The notes under the pieces: model-generated
Seen by the model: the letters and a program-made list of their open reading frames with translations, nothing else
Databases searched by the model: none
Told to the model about the DNA's origin: nothing
Translations under genes and position numbers: made by a program
Part shown: positions 8,180 to 16,963 of the stretch, piece by piece
Layout: every line of letters begins with the position of its first letter
Numbering within the stretch: the stretch's first letter is position 1
NCBI RefSeq assembly: GCF_004769405.1
Contig: NZ_RQES01000018.1
Coordinates: forward strand, 1-64,000
Source: Leptospira selangorensis
Lineage (GTDB): Bacteria > Spirochaetota > Leptospiria > Leptospirales > Leptospiraceae
Length of the DNA stretch: 64,000 nt
Direction: 5' to 3'

Positions 8180-8542
8180 ATGAAGTTTACTATGTTTTTT
8201 TCGATCCTTCTCCTATTATGCTCCTGTTTTCCGGAATATCGGGTTCCTTATAGTGCGTTGATAATAAGCGCCAAGCATACTTCTAGAGGAGAATCCAATA
8301 TATTCTATCCTTCTCGCCCTGAACAGAATGCCAATGTTATAGGGCAGGCGAGATTAATTAAAGAAGGTCGTTCTTGTTCTTCTTCTGTAGCTTATCTGGA
8401 TACATATGTTTTTATTAAAGGTGGAAGTGTAAGAGACGCTGCTCAATCTGCAGATATAAAAATGATCGGTGCTATCGAATATTCTCACTTTAATCTATTA
8501 GGGATTTTTATAAAGGAATGTATTATTGTTAGGGGAGAGTAA
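8180..8542 (+). CDS. TRL-like lipoprotein (copy 3 of 3)
   Basis: A 120-residue predicted lipoprotein (MKFTMFFSILLLLCSC; lipid-modified Cys near residue 14-16). It keeps the family outline: EGRSCSSSVAYL, a GGS/RDAAQSADI turn in place of the GDA turn, IGAIEYSHFNLLG and the terminal ECIIVRGE. It is the most diverged of the three and its N-terminal half is longer. It is probably the last gene of this cluster, since the following gene belongs to a different functional group after a 61-bp gap. Confidence 0.68.
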   Translation: MKFTMFFSILLLLCSCFPEYRVPYSALIISAKHTSRGESNIFYPSRPEQNANVIGQARLIKEGRSCSSSVAYLDTYVFIKGGSVRDAAQSADIKMIGAIEYSHFNLLGIFIKECIIVRGE

Positions 8543-8603
8543 TGGATATTACGTTTTCTGAAATTTCGTTTTCGAAAAATAGACCGATTTGGATCTAAAG
8601 TTT

Positions 8604-9488
8604 ATGAATTACGAAGAAGTAATAGAAAGCAGATTCAGAAAGTTTCCGTGGTGGATTCCGATATTCAGCGGGGTTTTGGCTTTCTGTCTGTATGTTTTTC
8701 TGCTCTACTTTCACGAAATATTCATATCCGGAGGGATTTGGATACTGCCCGTTAGCGGTTTGTTCTTACATTCTTGGATGATACTTCTAGTTCATGAAGG
8801 AACTCACAGAAATCTCACTCGCTCTAAATTCGATCGATGGATCTTGAATCTTGCAAGCGCTTTCGTTTTTCTTCCTTTTTATGGAGAACCTTTTAGGCTT
8901 TCTCACCTTAAACATCATGCAAAGACAAACCTTCCTGACGATCCATTATGGCCAAGGTGGAAATTGGAATTATTTAGAAAGAACCGTATTCTTTACGTTT
9001 TGTTGGAATTCCTACCGTTGGTTTCTAGTATTTTTTCTTTGTTCTGGAAATCTTCTTCTGTAGTAGTCGGTAAAGATAATAAGACTACCTTTTCCAAGGA
9101 GACTTTTTTCTTTTTACTTCTTTCCTTCATCGTTTCCGGGGTTCTATTTTATTGGTTTCGACCCGATCTATGGTTTATTTTCGGAACATTCTTCTTTGCA
9201 AATTTTTGGGGATGTTTTCGCCATTGGTGCGAACATACAGGATATTCCAAGGAAAGAGAAAGTAATACGTTTTATTTTCCGCTAGGATTCGGGATAGGGA
9301 ACCACGAGATCCATCATGAAAATCCGAATCTTTCCTGGCTAAGTCTTGCTCTTGGGCTTCGAAAAAGAGAAAAGAATATTTCAATTTTTGAATGTTTTAT
9401 CGGACTTTGTTTTTCTAAAAAATATATGCACTACGCGACAACAAAAGAGAACGATGCCTCTTTATTATCTTCTTCGGAGTTTTCATGA
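8604..9488 (+). CDS. Membrane fatty acid desaturase/hydroxylase family protein
   Basis: A di-iron membrane enzyme of about 294 residues with four or more transmembrane helices. The three histidine boxes are present: HEGTH (64-68), HLKHH (101-105) and HEIHH (234-238), plus FRHWCEH. These coordinate the di-iron centre that desaturates or hydroxylates acyl or related lipid chains. ATG 8604 is chosen; an in-frame TTG lies at 8589 and neither has a strong ribosome site. It overlaps the CDP-alcohol phosphotransferase gene by 4 nt, which links it to phospholipid assembly. The exact substrate is unknown. Confidence 0.88.
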   Translation: MNYEEVIESRFRKFPWWIPIFSGVLAFCLYVFLLYFHEIFISGGIWILPVSGLFLHSWMILLVHEGTHRNLTRSKFDRWILNLASAFVFLPFYGEPFRLSHLKHHAKTNLPDDPLWPRWKLELFRKNRILYVLLEFLPLVSSIFSLFWKSSSVVVGKDNKTTFSKETFFFLLLSFIVSGVLFYWFRPDLWFIFGTFFFANFWGCFRHWCEHTGYSKERESNTFYFPLGFGIGNHEIHHENPNLSWLSLALGLRKREKNISIFECFIGLCFSKKYMHYATTKENDASLLSSSEFS

Positions 9489-10060
9489 ATTCTTATAGTA
9501 AATACATTCCAAACTGTATTACGATTTTACGTTTTTTAACTCTTCCTTTCCTTGTTTATCTCATCTATAAAAATGATAGATCTTTGTTTTCTTGGCTATT
9601 TTTTGCGGCATTATTGAGTGATATCGCTGACGGATTGATTGCTAGGATTTTCCGTTTGCAATCTGAACTAGGGGCAAAGTTGGACTCTTGGGCGGACCTT
9701 CTTCTTTTTTTCGTCGGTATCGCGGGTATACTGATATTCGAACCTGATTTTTTTTATGAGTACAGGATTTGGATCGGAATAGTTCTAATCCTATATTTCG
9801 GAGAGATGGTTTATTCCTTATGGAAGTTTAGGACCATTTCTAGTTTTCACACGTATGCGAGCAGAGTTGCGGCTTATTGTATAGGGATATTATTTATGAC
9901 CCTATTTTGGTTCGGCGCCTTCTCTCCTATCGTATATGTTTCTTTCTTTGTGAGTTGTTTTGCCTACGCGGAAGAAATTCTGATCTTAAGAGTATTGGAG
10001 GAACTCCGTTCTAATGTGCGTGGAATATATTGGATACAAAAAGAAAAGAGGAAAATATAA
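9485..10060 (+). CDS. CDP-alcohol phosphatidyltransferase family enzyme
   Basis: A 191-residue integral membrane enzyme with the full CDP-alcohol phosphotransferase signature: Asp49-Gly50, Ala53-Arg54, Gly63, Asp67 and Asp71 (D-G-x2-A-R-x8-G-x3-D-x3-D). These enzymes displace CMP from a CDP-linked lipid or alcohol to form a phosphodiester headgroup (for example PG phosphate, PS, PI or cardiolipin). The start codon overlaps the desaturase stop (ATGA), and the next gene begins immediately after the stop. The headgroup alcohol cannot be named from sequence. Confidence 0.9.
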   Translation: MNSYSKYIPNCITILRFLTLPFLVYLIYKNDRSLFSWLFFAALLSDIADGLIARIFRLQSELGAKLDSWADLLLFFVGIAGILIFEPDFFYEYRIWIGIVLILYFGEMVYSLWKFRTISSFHTYASRVAAYCIGILFMTLFWFGAFSPIVYVSFFVSCFAYAEEILILRVLEELRSNVRGIYWIQKEKRKI

Positions 10061-10939
10061 ATGGGAAAATCGGTTGCGATCGTAAATGGAAGACTTCGCA
10101 AAGAAAAATCTGGAATTGATTCATTAGTCCGCTCCAGATTGGAGAACGAAGGAATACGTCTTTTGGTGACTCAATTTCCGGGGCATGCCAAAAATTTGGC
10201 TCAAAAAGAAAGAAACAATTCGGAGATCATCGTAGTAGGAGGAGACGGAACTTTACATGAGGTGCTCTCTTCTTTAAAGCCTCCCTTTCCTAAGATCCGC
10301 TTGATCCCGGCTGGAACAGGGAATTCTTTAGCGAGAGATTTTGGTTGGGAAAAATGGAACCGAAAAGAAGAGAACTTGAACCCAACAAAGGAGACAATAT
10401 TGGATCTCCTACAAATAGAGGTTGTGACTGAGGAAGAAACTTTTTCATGTTATTCCGCAAGTACCATTGCATTTGGTTTTCCTGCTGCGGTTACTGAAAT
10501 TGCAAACTCCAGATTCAAAAAGTTAAAAAAATATTGTTATCCTGTAGCGGCGGGTATCGGAGTATTTTTTCAAAAAAGAAAAATGTATGAAGTTTCCTAT
10601 AACGGGGGTACAAAGAACAGAATTCCTCTGACTGGATGTATTCTGAATAATACCAGACATGTTGCGAATTTTTTGGCGTTTCCTAATGCAAAACCAAACG
10701 ACGGAAAATTGGAAGTTTTGGAATTAAACTCCGGAATTTTAGGGCAGACCTTACATAATCTTTCCGTTCTTTCTCGAAAATATTTTTACGAACCGAAAGC
10801 TCCTTTTCAAGTGAATTCAGTCGTAATAAGTTTCGAATCTCCAGAGATACTTATGGTAGACGGCGAAATTTATAAAAACGTAATTTCTTTTTTCGTAAAA
10901 GTCCTTCCTGGATCTTTGGGGATACATGGACCTAGATAA
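10061..10939 (+). CDS. Diacylglycerol/lipid kinase family protein (DAGK/LCB5-like)
   Basis: A soluble lipid kinase of 292 residues. The nucleotide-binding GGDGT motif is at residues 60-64 (VVGGDGTLHEVL), followed by LIPAGTGNSLARDFG around 84-98, and the beta-sandwich C-terminal domain ends in LMVDGE. This family phosphorylates diacylglycerol, ceramide or sphingoid bases with ATP. It abuts the CDP-alcohol transferase and overlaps the CDP-diglyceride synthase by 14 nt. That would supply phosphatidic-acid-like product directly to the next enzyme. Confidence 0.92.
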   Translation: MGKSVAIVNGRLRKEKSGIDSLVRSRLENEGIRLLVTQFPGHAKNLAQKERNNSEIIVVGGDGTLHEVLSSLKPPFPKIRLIPAGTGNSLARDFGWEKWNRKEENLNPTKETILDLLQIEVVTEEETFSCYSASTIAFGFPAAVTEIANSRFKKLKKYCYPVAAGIGVFFQKRKMYEVSYNGGTKNRIPLTGCILNNTRHVANFLAFPNAKPNDGKLEVLELNSGILGQTLHNLSVLSRKYFYEPKAPFQVNSVVISFESPEILMVDGEIYKNVISFFVKVLPGSLGIHGPR

Positions 10940-11681
10940 AGAATCCTTACCTGTACTTGGTTTCGTAATTTTCGGTTTTTTGGTGGGAGGGATTTGGTTT
11001 TTTCACTCCTCCAAAGGTCGTTCTAAAGAAGAAAGGACTTTAAGATTTCGAAAATACTGGTCCTACGCTTTAATTGTATCCTTGTCCTCCTTATTTGCAG
11101 TATGCGGAGGATATTTATGGCTCGGATATATTTCGGTTCTTTTGTTATTCGGTGGTATTGAACTGATTCGTAATCTTTCTATTGGACGATCTGTTCAATT
11201 TTTTTCCGTTTTAGGAATGTACCTGATATTAGGAATCGGAGCTTTCCTTTCCTTTTCGATCCTTTCTCCTAAATTGTGCCTATGGTTGTATTTGGGGATC
11301 GCCGGATTTGACGCCTTTAGTCAGATCGTAGGACAAAGTTTCGGAAATACGAAAATTTCTCCTAAGATCAGTCCGAATAAAACCTGGGAAGGATTTATGG
11401 GAGGGCTAACGTATCTATTTTTATTTTCCGGATTTGTGTTTTCCTTCTGGGGGAATTTTTCTTGGAAATGTATTTGGATTCTTCCTATTTTCGGATTTTT
11501 AGCCTTAGCAGGAGATTTGGCTGCAAGCTGGATCAAAAGAAAAGTTTCGATCAAAGACTTTTCCTCCATACTTCCGGGGCATGGAGGTTTTCTGGATCGA
11601 TTCGATTCCTTCTTATTTACCCTAAGTGTTTGGACTTTTATTTCGATCCCTTTGGGCGTTTTTAGAGAGCCTTGGAATTGA
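10926..11681 (+). CDS. Phosphatidate cytidylyltransferase (CDP-diglyceride synthase) family
   Basis: A 251-residue membrane protein with about seven helices. The C-terminal region (about 204-229) matches the CdsA signature closely: K-R-K, K-D-F-x2-I-L-P-G-H-G-G-F-x-D-R-x-D. SPNKTWEG upstream is also typical. It makes the CDP-activated lipid from CTP and a phosphatidic-acid-like lipid. As the last gene of the cassette it completes a route from kinase to CDP-lipid to headgroup transfer. Whether it is the housekeeping CdsA or a second, specialised copy cannot be judged from this window. Confidence 0.9.
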   Translation: MDLDKESLPVLGFVIFGFLVGGIWFFHSSKGRSKEERTLRFRKYWSYALIVSLSSLFAVCGGYLWLGYISVLLLFGGIELIRNLSIGRSVQFFSVLGMYLILGIGAFLSFSILSPKLCLWLYLGIAGFDAFSQIVGQSFGNTKISPKISPNKTWEGFMGGLTYLFLFSGFVFSFWGNFSWKCIWILPIFGFLALAGDLAASWIKRKVSIKDFSSILPGHGGFLDRFDSFLFTLSVWTFISIPLGVFREPWN

Positions 11682-11693
11682 AAGAAATAAAGT

Positions 11694-14672
11694 TTAAGAT
11701 TCGATCTCTAATAATTTTTTGAGTTTTCGAATATTCTTATTATCCGGATCTATTTCTTCTGCGGACTTTGTGAAGCCGATTGCCTCTTCTCTATTTCCTA
11801 AAAGTCGATTTAGATCCGAAAGATGAACCAGGTTTTGCACATTCATAGGTTGCATTTGGTTCACCATCATTGCTGCTTCTAAGGATTGTGCCAAGTTTCC
11901 AATACGTTTTTCCGCAATAGATAGGTAATACCAAAGTTCTGCCGTGTCGGGATCCTGGGTTAGATATTTGCTTAAGACCTTTACCGCTAAAGGATAATCC
12001 TTTTCTTTAAAGCTGATCAACCCGAGTAGTTTGTTTAATTTTTGATTATTATTATCCGTTGCATATGCATCTAGAAGAATAGAGATCGCTTTTTGAGCTT
12101 CTCCATTTCGATATAATTCTTTTCCTTCTTTATAAAGGCTTTGTAAAACTACCTTATCTGCAAAGTCATTTCGATCTTCTCTTTGATCTATTGCAGGTGC
12201 GTTTACTTCTTGGAAGCCGATCCTTAGGATAGATAGGTCGTCTATGACTTCTCCTATATTTCGGATATTTTTTTCGATCGATTTAATATCTCCATGAGAT
12301 CTTTCTACAACATCTAAGAATACATTTTCGTCTTCGTTGATGATCCTTTTTTCGTTATGTACAGATAATAGAAGATCGTCTCTTCCGTCGGAGGCAAGTA
12401 TGATCAAGTCTCCTGGATGAAGTTGGAATTTTTTCACCTTAAATTCGAATTCGGAATCTAATCCTAATTTACGAAGTTCTAATGTATCTTCAATAAACGA
12501 GGCTTTTCCGTCCCTGTATAAAACTGAGAACGGATGTTCTGCGTTCCAATAGAACATTTCTCCTGTTTCATCGTCTATTAATGCTACAGTTGCGGAGATT
12601 ACCATAGTTCCATCGAAACTTTTGAATACCGAATGAATTTCCATATAGGTTTCAGTCAGCCATTCTTCCGGTGTTTTTGCTAGGACTCTTTTGTTTGCGG
12701 CGGATCTTGCCATGATAGAGTTCATTACGACTCCCATGACCAAGGAACCTCCAGCTCCTTGCATCGATTTTCCCATAGCGTCTCCATTCATCGCCATGGT
12801 GAATTTTTTATAATTATCAGGAGTTCCTAATCGTAAATTTCCGGTTAAGCAGATATCTCCTCCGAGTTCTCCTTGTTTATTGCGAAATTCGAAATATTTC
12901 TTTTGTCTGATAAGAAAGCTGGTATTTACTTTAGAAGACTTATTTGCGTTATAGAATAGAGGTTTAGCAAGTAGGGAAGTTAAGAAGTAGTCTCCGTCCT
13001 GTTGGATTTTCAGTCTTTGGACTTCTTCCATTTTTTCTTGGACTTCTTTGGTACGTTCTTCTACCTTTTCTTCCAGATGGTCCGCATGTTCTTGCAATTG
13101 TTCTCTGGCGCCTCGTATGGAATCCACCATAGAGTTGAATGATAAGGATAAGAAACCGATCTCGTCCATAGTTTTGACAGGAACGTTGACATTCAGATCT
13201 CCGTGGTTTACCTTCTCCACACCGGATAATAGATTATTGAGAGGATGGATTAAGCTGACCCTAAGTAGGATAGGGAATGCGATCAATATGAAGAACGTAG
13301 TCCCGAAAATGATCAGGATCAACCAGCGGGCAACATCATGGATCACCTGTCTGAATTCTACATATGCAAATCCGACTTCGTATCTTGTCTGACCTATCAC
13401 AAAATCATAATGGATATAAAAATCTCCTGCGACCCTGAATAGTCTGGAACTTAAAGGAAGGTTTGTTTCTTTCATTTCCTTCAGTGTAATTGTCTCTAAT
13501 TCGGGTTCGGATTTTCCTTTATGTAGCTTTTTGTTCTTCTCGATCGCTTCTTTGAGCTGTTGGTTTTTATAATATTTTTCTCCTTCTTTCAAGATCGTTT
13601 GGTTTAAACCGTCTTTGGAAAAAAGGATCTCATATTTATGATCGAATATGCCTGGGCCGACCGGGCGAGATAGAATGTATCTTACATTCGGAGGGAAATT
13701 AGTATCTCCATTTCTGATCTCCGTTTTGACCGAGTTCATCTCTACTAGATTTTCTTTTTCGATAGACTTATCCATCGAGAATAACGTAATATAACTGATC
13801 GCACCCAATGCTAACACAACCGTAACCACAGCACTGGATAGTATTTTTCCCATAAAACTTGTAGGTTCTGGAGAATGGTTCAGGTAGGCACTTTGTATAA
13901 GAAACATCGTACTTACTGATAGGATAAAATATACGATCGCGTAAGTGTCGTAGGATAAGACTCCTGACTTATTCAATACGTTATTGTACGCATTTAGTAT
14001 ATTTATAAGTACAGTGACCAAAAATGCTCGGAGCGCGATCCCTTCTTTTCTGGACGGGAGAACGATCCTCATTATGTTCAGAGGTAAAAAAAGAAGAGCT
14101 TTAACAAGAATACGGACCGGTAGAGCCAGAGAAGCGGCAGAAGTATTCCATTTTTGGAATATTCCTGTATAACGGGAGAAGTAGATCGTCTTTCTGATCA
14201 GAATAACTGTGCTGAGTACAAAACAGAGTAGGATCGCAAAACTCGCTTCTTTTCCGAAATCGAAACTGTAATGATGTGCGGAGAATAGATATATCTTCTC
14301 CTTTCCTGCAGTGTTTATAATGAAGTGGATCCAAGCGACTAAAGCGATTACTAAGGTTAATGGAATAACTACCTTGGATTCTTTCGGATAAATATTTCTG
14401 GGAAAATGATAACAGAATCCTATAAATCCTACGATCGCGAATATCACAAAAACGGTAAGGTATCTATGATATGCTCCTAACGGATTGAAGATAGAATAGG
14501 AAAGAAAGTAACCGAAAAACATGGTTCCATATCCCAGATACATTATAAGTAAATAATATGTGGGAAGTGTTCTGCTTTTTTTGAATATCAAGAACCCGCT
14601 TAAAACGACGGTTAAAAGGAATAAGGAGAAAACTCCGCTTGCATGATGGGAGAAAAGAATGGAGGCTTCCAT
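11694..14672 (-). CDS. SpoIIE-type PP2C phosphatase with 7TM, HAMP and TPR domains
   Basis: A 992-residue signalling protein. The order is: an N-terminal block of seven or more helices (about 10-300), an extracytoplasmic stretch (about 300-445), a helix (about 450-470), HAMP (about 470-525), a coiled coil (530-560), a PP2C/SpoIIE phosphatase (about 560-820) and TPRs (about 845-985). Phosphatase motifs include GGDIC, NGDAMGKSMQGAGG, ASDGRDDLL and DDLSILRIGF. Such proteins dephosphorylate serine/threonine, often on anti-sigma antagonists. A paralogue with the same architecture lies at 16964. It converges with the lipid cassette, with 12 bp between stops. Confidence 0.92.
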   Translation of the reverse strand: MEASILFSHHASGVFSLFLLTVVLSGFLIFKKSRTLPTYYLLIMYLGYGTMFFGYFLSYSIFNPLGAYHRYLTVFVIFAIVGFIGFCYHFPRNIYPKESKVVIPLTLVIALVAWIHFIINTAGKEKIYLFSAHHYSFDFGKEASFAILLCFVLSTVILIRKTIYFSRYTGIFQKWNTSAASLALPVRILVKALLFLPLNIMRIVLPSRKEGIALRAFLVTVLINILNAYNNVLNKSGVLSYDTYAIVYFILSVSTMFLIQSAYLNHSPEPTSFMGKILSSAVVTVVLALGAISYITLFSMDKSIEKENLVEMNSVKTEIRNGDTNFPPNVRYILSRPVGPGIFDHKYEILFSKDGLNQTILKEGEKYYKNQQLKEAIEKNKKLHKGKSEPELETITLKEMKETNLPLSSRLFRVAGDFYIHYDFVIGQTRYEVGFAYVEFRQVIHDVARWLILIIFGTTFFILIAFPILLRVSLIHPLNNLLSGVEKVNHGDLNVNVPVKTMDEIGFLSLSFNSMVDSIRGAREQLQEHADHLEEKVEERTKEVQEKMEEVQRLKIQQDGDYFLTSLLAKPLFYNANKSSKVNTSFLIRQKKYFEFRNKQGELGGDICLTGNLRLGTPDNYKKFTMAMNGDAMGKSMQGAGGSLVMGVVMNSIMARSAANKRVLAKTPEEWLTETYMEIHSVFKSFDGTMVISATVALIDDETGEMFYWNAEHPFSVLYRDGKASFIEDTLELRKLGLDSEFEFKVKKFQLHPGDLIILASDGRDDLLLSVHNEKRIINEDENVFLDVVERSHGDIKSIEKNIRNIGEVIDDLSILRIGFQEVNAPAIDQREDRNDFADKVVLQSLYKEGKELYRNGEAQKAISILLDAYATDNNNQKLNKLLGLISFKEKDYPLAVKVLSKYLTQDPDTAELWYYLSIAEKRIGNLAQSLEAAMMVNQMQPMNVQNLVHLSDLNRLLGNREEAIGFTKSAEEIDPDNKNIRKLKKLLEIES

Positions 14673-14913
14673 ATCGGACTTGTTAGATTTTGCATAAATG
14701 CCTAATTGTCAAGAGGATTACTGAATACATGATAAATAGCAATAGATGAGTCCTTTATTTTAGATTTTTATCGAGCGTTTGATCGACAAAAGAAAATCAT
14801 TTCAAATATGTTTCAGAATTTACTCTAAATTGCTATATGCACTAAAACTTTCGTACTATTTTCTCATTTCGACTTTTTATAATTAGGTGATTTCAGGTTC
14901 TATAACAATCGCT

Positions 14914-14948
14914 CGACCTTAATCGATCCGAAGATCGGATCAAGGTCG
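14914..14948. terminator. Stem-loop in the 292-bp gap, possible terminator
   Basis: CGACCTT (14914-14920) pairs with AAGGTCG (14942-14948), and inside it GATCCG pairs with CGGATC around a 5-nt loop, with a 4-nt bulge. It lies just after the stop of the minus-strand oxidoreductase but lacks a T tract. The rest of the 14673-14964 gap is AT-rich and shows no gene; it probably holds the phosphatase promoter. Confidence 0.45.
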
Positions 14949-14964
14949 AACAAGAGAGTTGGTT

Positions 14965-15816
14965 CTAATTCAACCAGACCTTTTTGTTTTGCTCAGCGTA
15001 CTCATCAAAAGAGATAGGGTCTTTTCCAGTAATTTCCCGAACGGTATTTAGTATGGGAGAAGAATGGCCTTCTTTCAATGCACCAGCAATGAATACCATA
15101 AAACTTGCATAGTCTTCCGGCACACCGGCTTGTAAAAGACCTGCCTTAAACGTCTCAGGGCTGATATCTGCGTAACTCACTTTTAAACCGGTATGTTTGG
15201 AAATTTTTTCAGCGACTTCTTCATGAGTGAGCGCTTCTTTTCCGGTTAATGTGATCCCTCTTCCATTGAATTGATCGTTCAAAAGAGCGGAAACCACGGA
15301 AGAAGATATATCATCCGTATGAATAAAGCTGGTCTTTGCATTTCCTGCAGGGAAGGATATCTTCTTATCTTTTAGTATTCCGGAAAGCCAATACGTTTGG
15401 AAGTTTTGCATGAACCAATTCGGTCTTAGGATCGTATAAGGAACTCCAGAGTTTTCCAAACTGATCTCTAATTTTCTGAATGGAGCCTCAGGAGGAGCAA
15501 AGTCCACTCCCATTGCGCTCATTAGAACTACTTTTTTCAAAGAAGAAGTTTTGGCTTTTTCGAACCAAGGGTTTAATACTGAATATTGATCCGTATACCC
15601 TGGAGGGGAAATGAAGAAGGCCCTCTCCACTTTTTCCAAAATTTCAATTCCTTTTGTAGGTTGGGTAGCATCTGCGAATACCCATATTAATCCCGGAAGT
15701 TTTTTACCTGTTTCGGGTGTTCTAGTTCCTGCGTATACTTCATGACCCAAATCCAATAATTTAGAAATTACCAAACTGGAGATCTGTCCTGCTCCGCCAT
15801 AAACAAAAATTTTCAT
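14965..15816 (-). CDS. NAD(P)-binding NmrA/QorB-like oxidoreductase
   Basis: A 283-residue atypical short-chain dehydrogenase. It has an N-terminal Rossmann motif (MKIFVYGGAGQISS, a G-x-x-G-x-x-type loop), an FADAT strand, SAMGVDF, and PYTILRPNWFMQNF, typical of the NmrA/SDR-a5 group. The Y-x-x-x-K pair of classical SDRs is absent. Members act as NAD(P)H-dependent reductases or redox sensors. It is transcribed divergently from the AraC-type regulator at 15946, which is a likely controller. Confidence 0.87.
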   Translation of the reverse strand: MKIFVYGGAGQISSLVISKLLDLGHEVYAGTRTPETGKKLPGLIWVFADATQPTKGIEILEKVERAFFISPPGYTDQYSVLNPWFEKAKTSSLKKVVLMSAMGVDFAPPEAPFRKLEISLENSGVPYTILRPNWFMQNFQTYWLSGILKDKKISFPAGNAKTSFIHTDDISSSVVSALLNDQFNGRGITLTGKEALTHEEVAEKISKHTGLKVSYADISPETFKAGLLQAGVPEDYASFMVFIAGALKEGHSSPILNTVREITGKDPISFDEYAEQNKKVWLN

Positions 15817-15945
15817 TTGATTTATTCTCCTGTAACTTTGAATGATACAAGATGTCTTGAAATTAGGCTATGTCTCAGGATCTAAAAAACATATCCAAGA
15901 GTATAAAGGAATCGACTTTTGGATATTATAGCTTATTCTTAAAAT

Positions 15946-16851
15946 ATGGATATTCTTTCGGAAATATTGACAAATGCGGGTTGGAAGGCGGATCTACTCG
16001 CCAGGACTTCCCTCTATAAACCTTGGGGATTTCGTTTTCCTTGTGAAAGGAGCGGTGGATTCCATATTCTTTCCCAAGGTTCATGTTACGCAAGGATCAA
16101 AGGAAAACTGATCCATTTGGAAAAGGGAGATATTCTATTCGTTGCAAAAGGTTTGGATCATGACCTTGTATATTCCCCTGATGATAATGTATTACATATT
16201 TCCAAGTTCCAGGATATGTCCGAAAAACAAAAAAGATCCGATAAACTTCCTTTAACCACATTCGTTTCCGTTCGTTATGAAGTTCCTGAAACTGCTCAGC
16301 ATCCATTTTTCTTAGAACTTCCGGATTTTATTTTAGTAAAATCATCCGATGTTCTAGCGCATCATCCTTTGAACACTACTCAAGTATTGATCTCTCAAGA
16401 ATTGGATTCCGGTATAGGTTCCGATCTGATATTACAAAGATTAACCGATATTCTTTTATATTACGTAATCCGACACTGGTTGGAGATCCATCCTTCCTAT
16501 TCTCCTGGCTGGAGAAGTGCATTTAAAGACGAAAAAATTTTAAGAGCATTAGAGGCATTACATAGAAAACTTTCTTATCCTTGGACATTGGAAAAATTAT
16601 CCAGAGCAGTCGGTGTTTCTAGGGCTTCTATCGCGAATCGATTTAGAGAAGTTTTGGGATGTACTCCCATGGATTATTTGGCAAAATTAAGAATAGATAA
16701 GGGAAAAACTCTGATGATAGAGGAAAATTTTACCTTAGAAGAGATTGCAAGGACTGTGGGTTATTCTTCTGCGTTTGCTTTTTCCAAAGCATATAAAAGA
16801 ATACACGGTCTTTCTCCTAGAAATTCAGAGCTGGAGAGATTGGGAGCTTAG
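15946..16851 (+). CDS. AraC family transcriptional regulator with cupin sensor
   Basis: A 301-residue regulator. The N-terminal cupin-type domain (about 10-140) includes IKGKLIHLEKGDILFVAKGLDH. The C-terminal AraC DNA-binding domain (about 200-298) has two helix-turn-helix units: WTLEKLSRAVGVSRASIANRF, and FTLEEIARTVGYSSAFAFSKAYKRIHGLSPR. It is divergent from the NmrA-like oxidoreductase with a 129-bp shared promoter region, the usual layout for a regulator and its target. The inducer is unknown. Confidence 0.92.
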   Translation: MDILSEILTNAGWKADLLARTSLYKPWGFRFPCERSGGFHILSQGSCYARIKGKLIHLEKGDILFVAKGLDHDLVYSPDDNVLHISKFQDMSEKQKRSDKLPLTTFVSVRYEVPETAQHPFFLELPDFILVKSSDVLAHHPLNTTQVLISQELDSGIGSDLILQRLTDILLYYVIRHWLEIHPSYSPGWRSAFKDEKILRALEALHRKLSYPWTLEKLSRAVGVSRASIANRFREVLGCTPMDYLAKLRIDKGKTLMIEENFTLEEIARTVGYSSAFAFSKAYKRIHGLSPRNSELERLGA

Positions 16852-16963
16852 TCATTCTTTCGAATGGAATCGTTCTAATCAAAGCTTCAACTATAACCGG
16901 TTCTATTTCTCAAACAATCTTCTTGACGGAAACCGGTTTTGAGATTCTTTTTATGCTTCCGAT

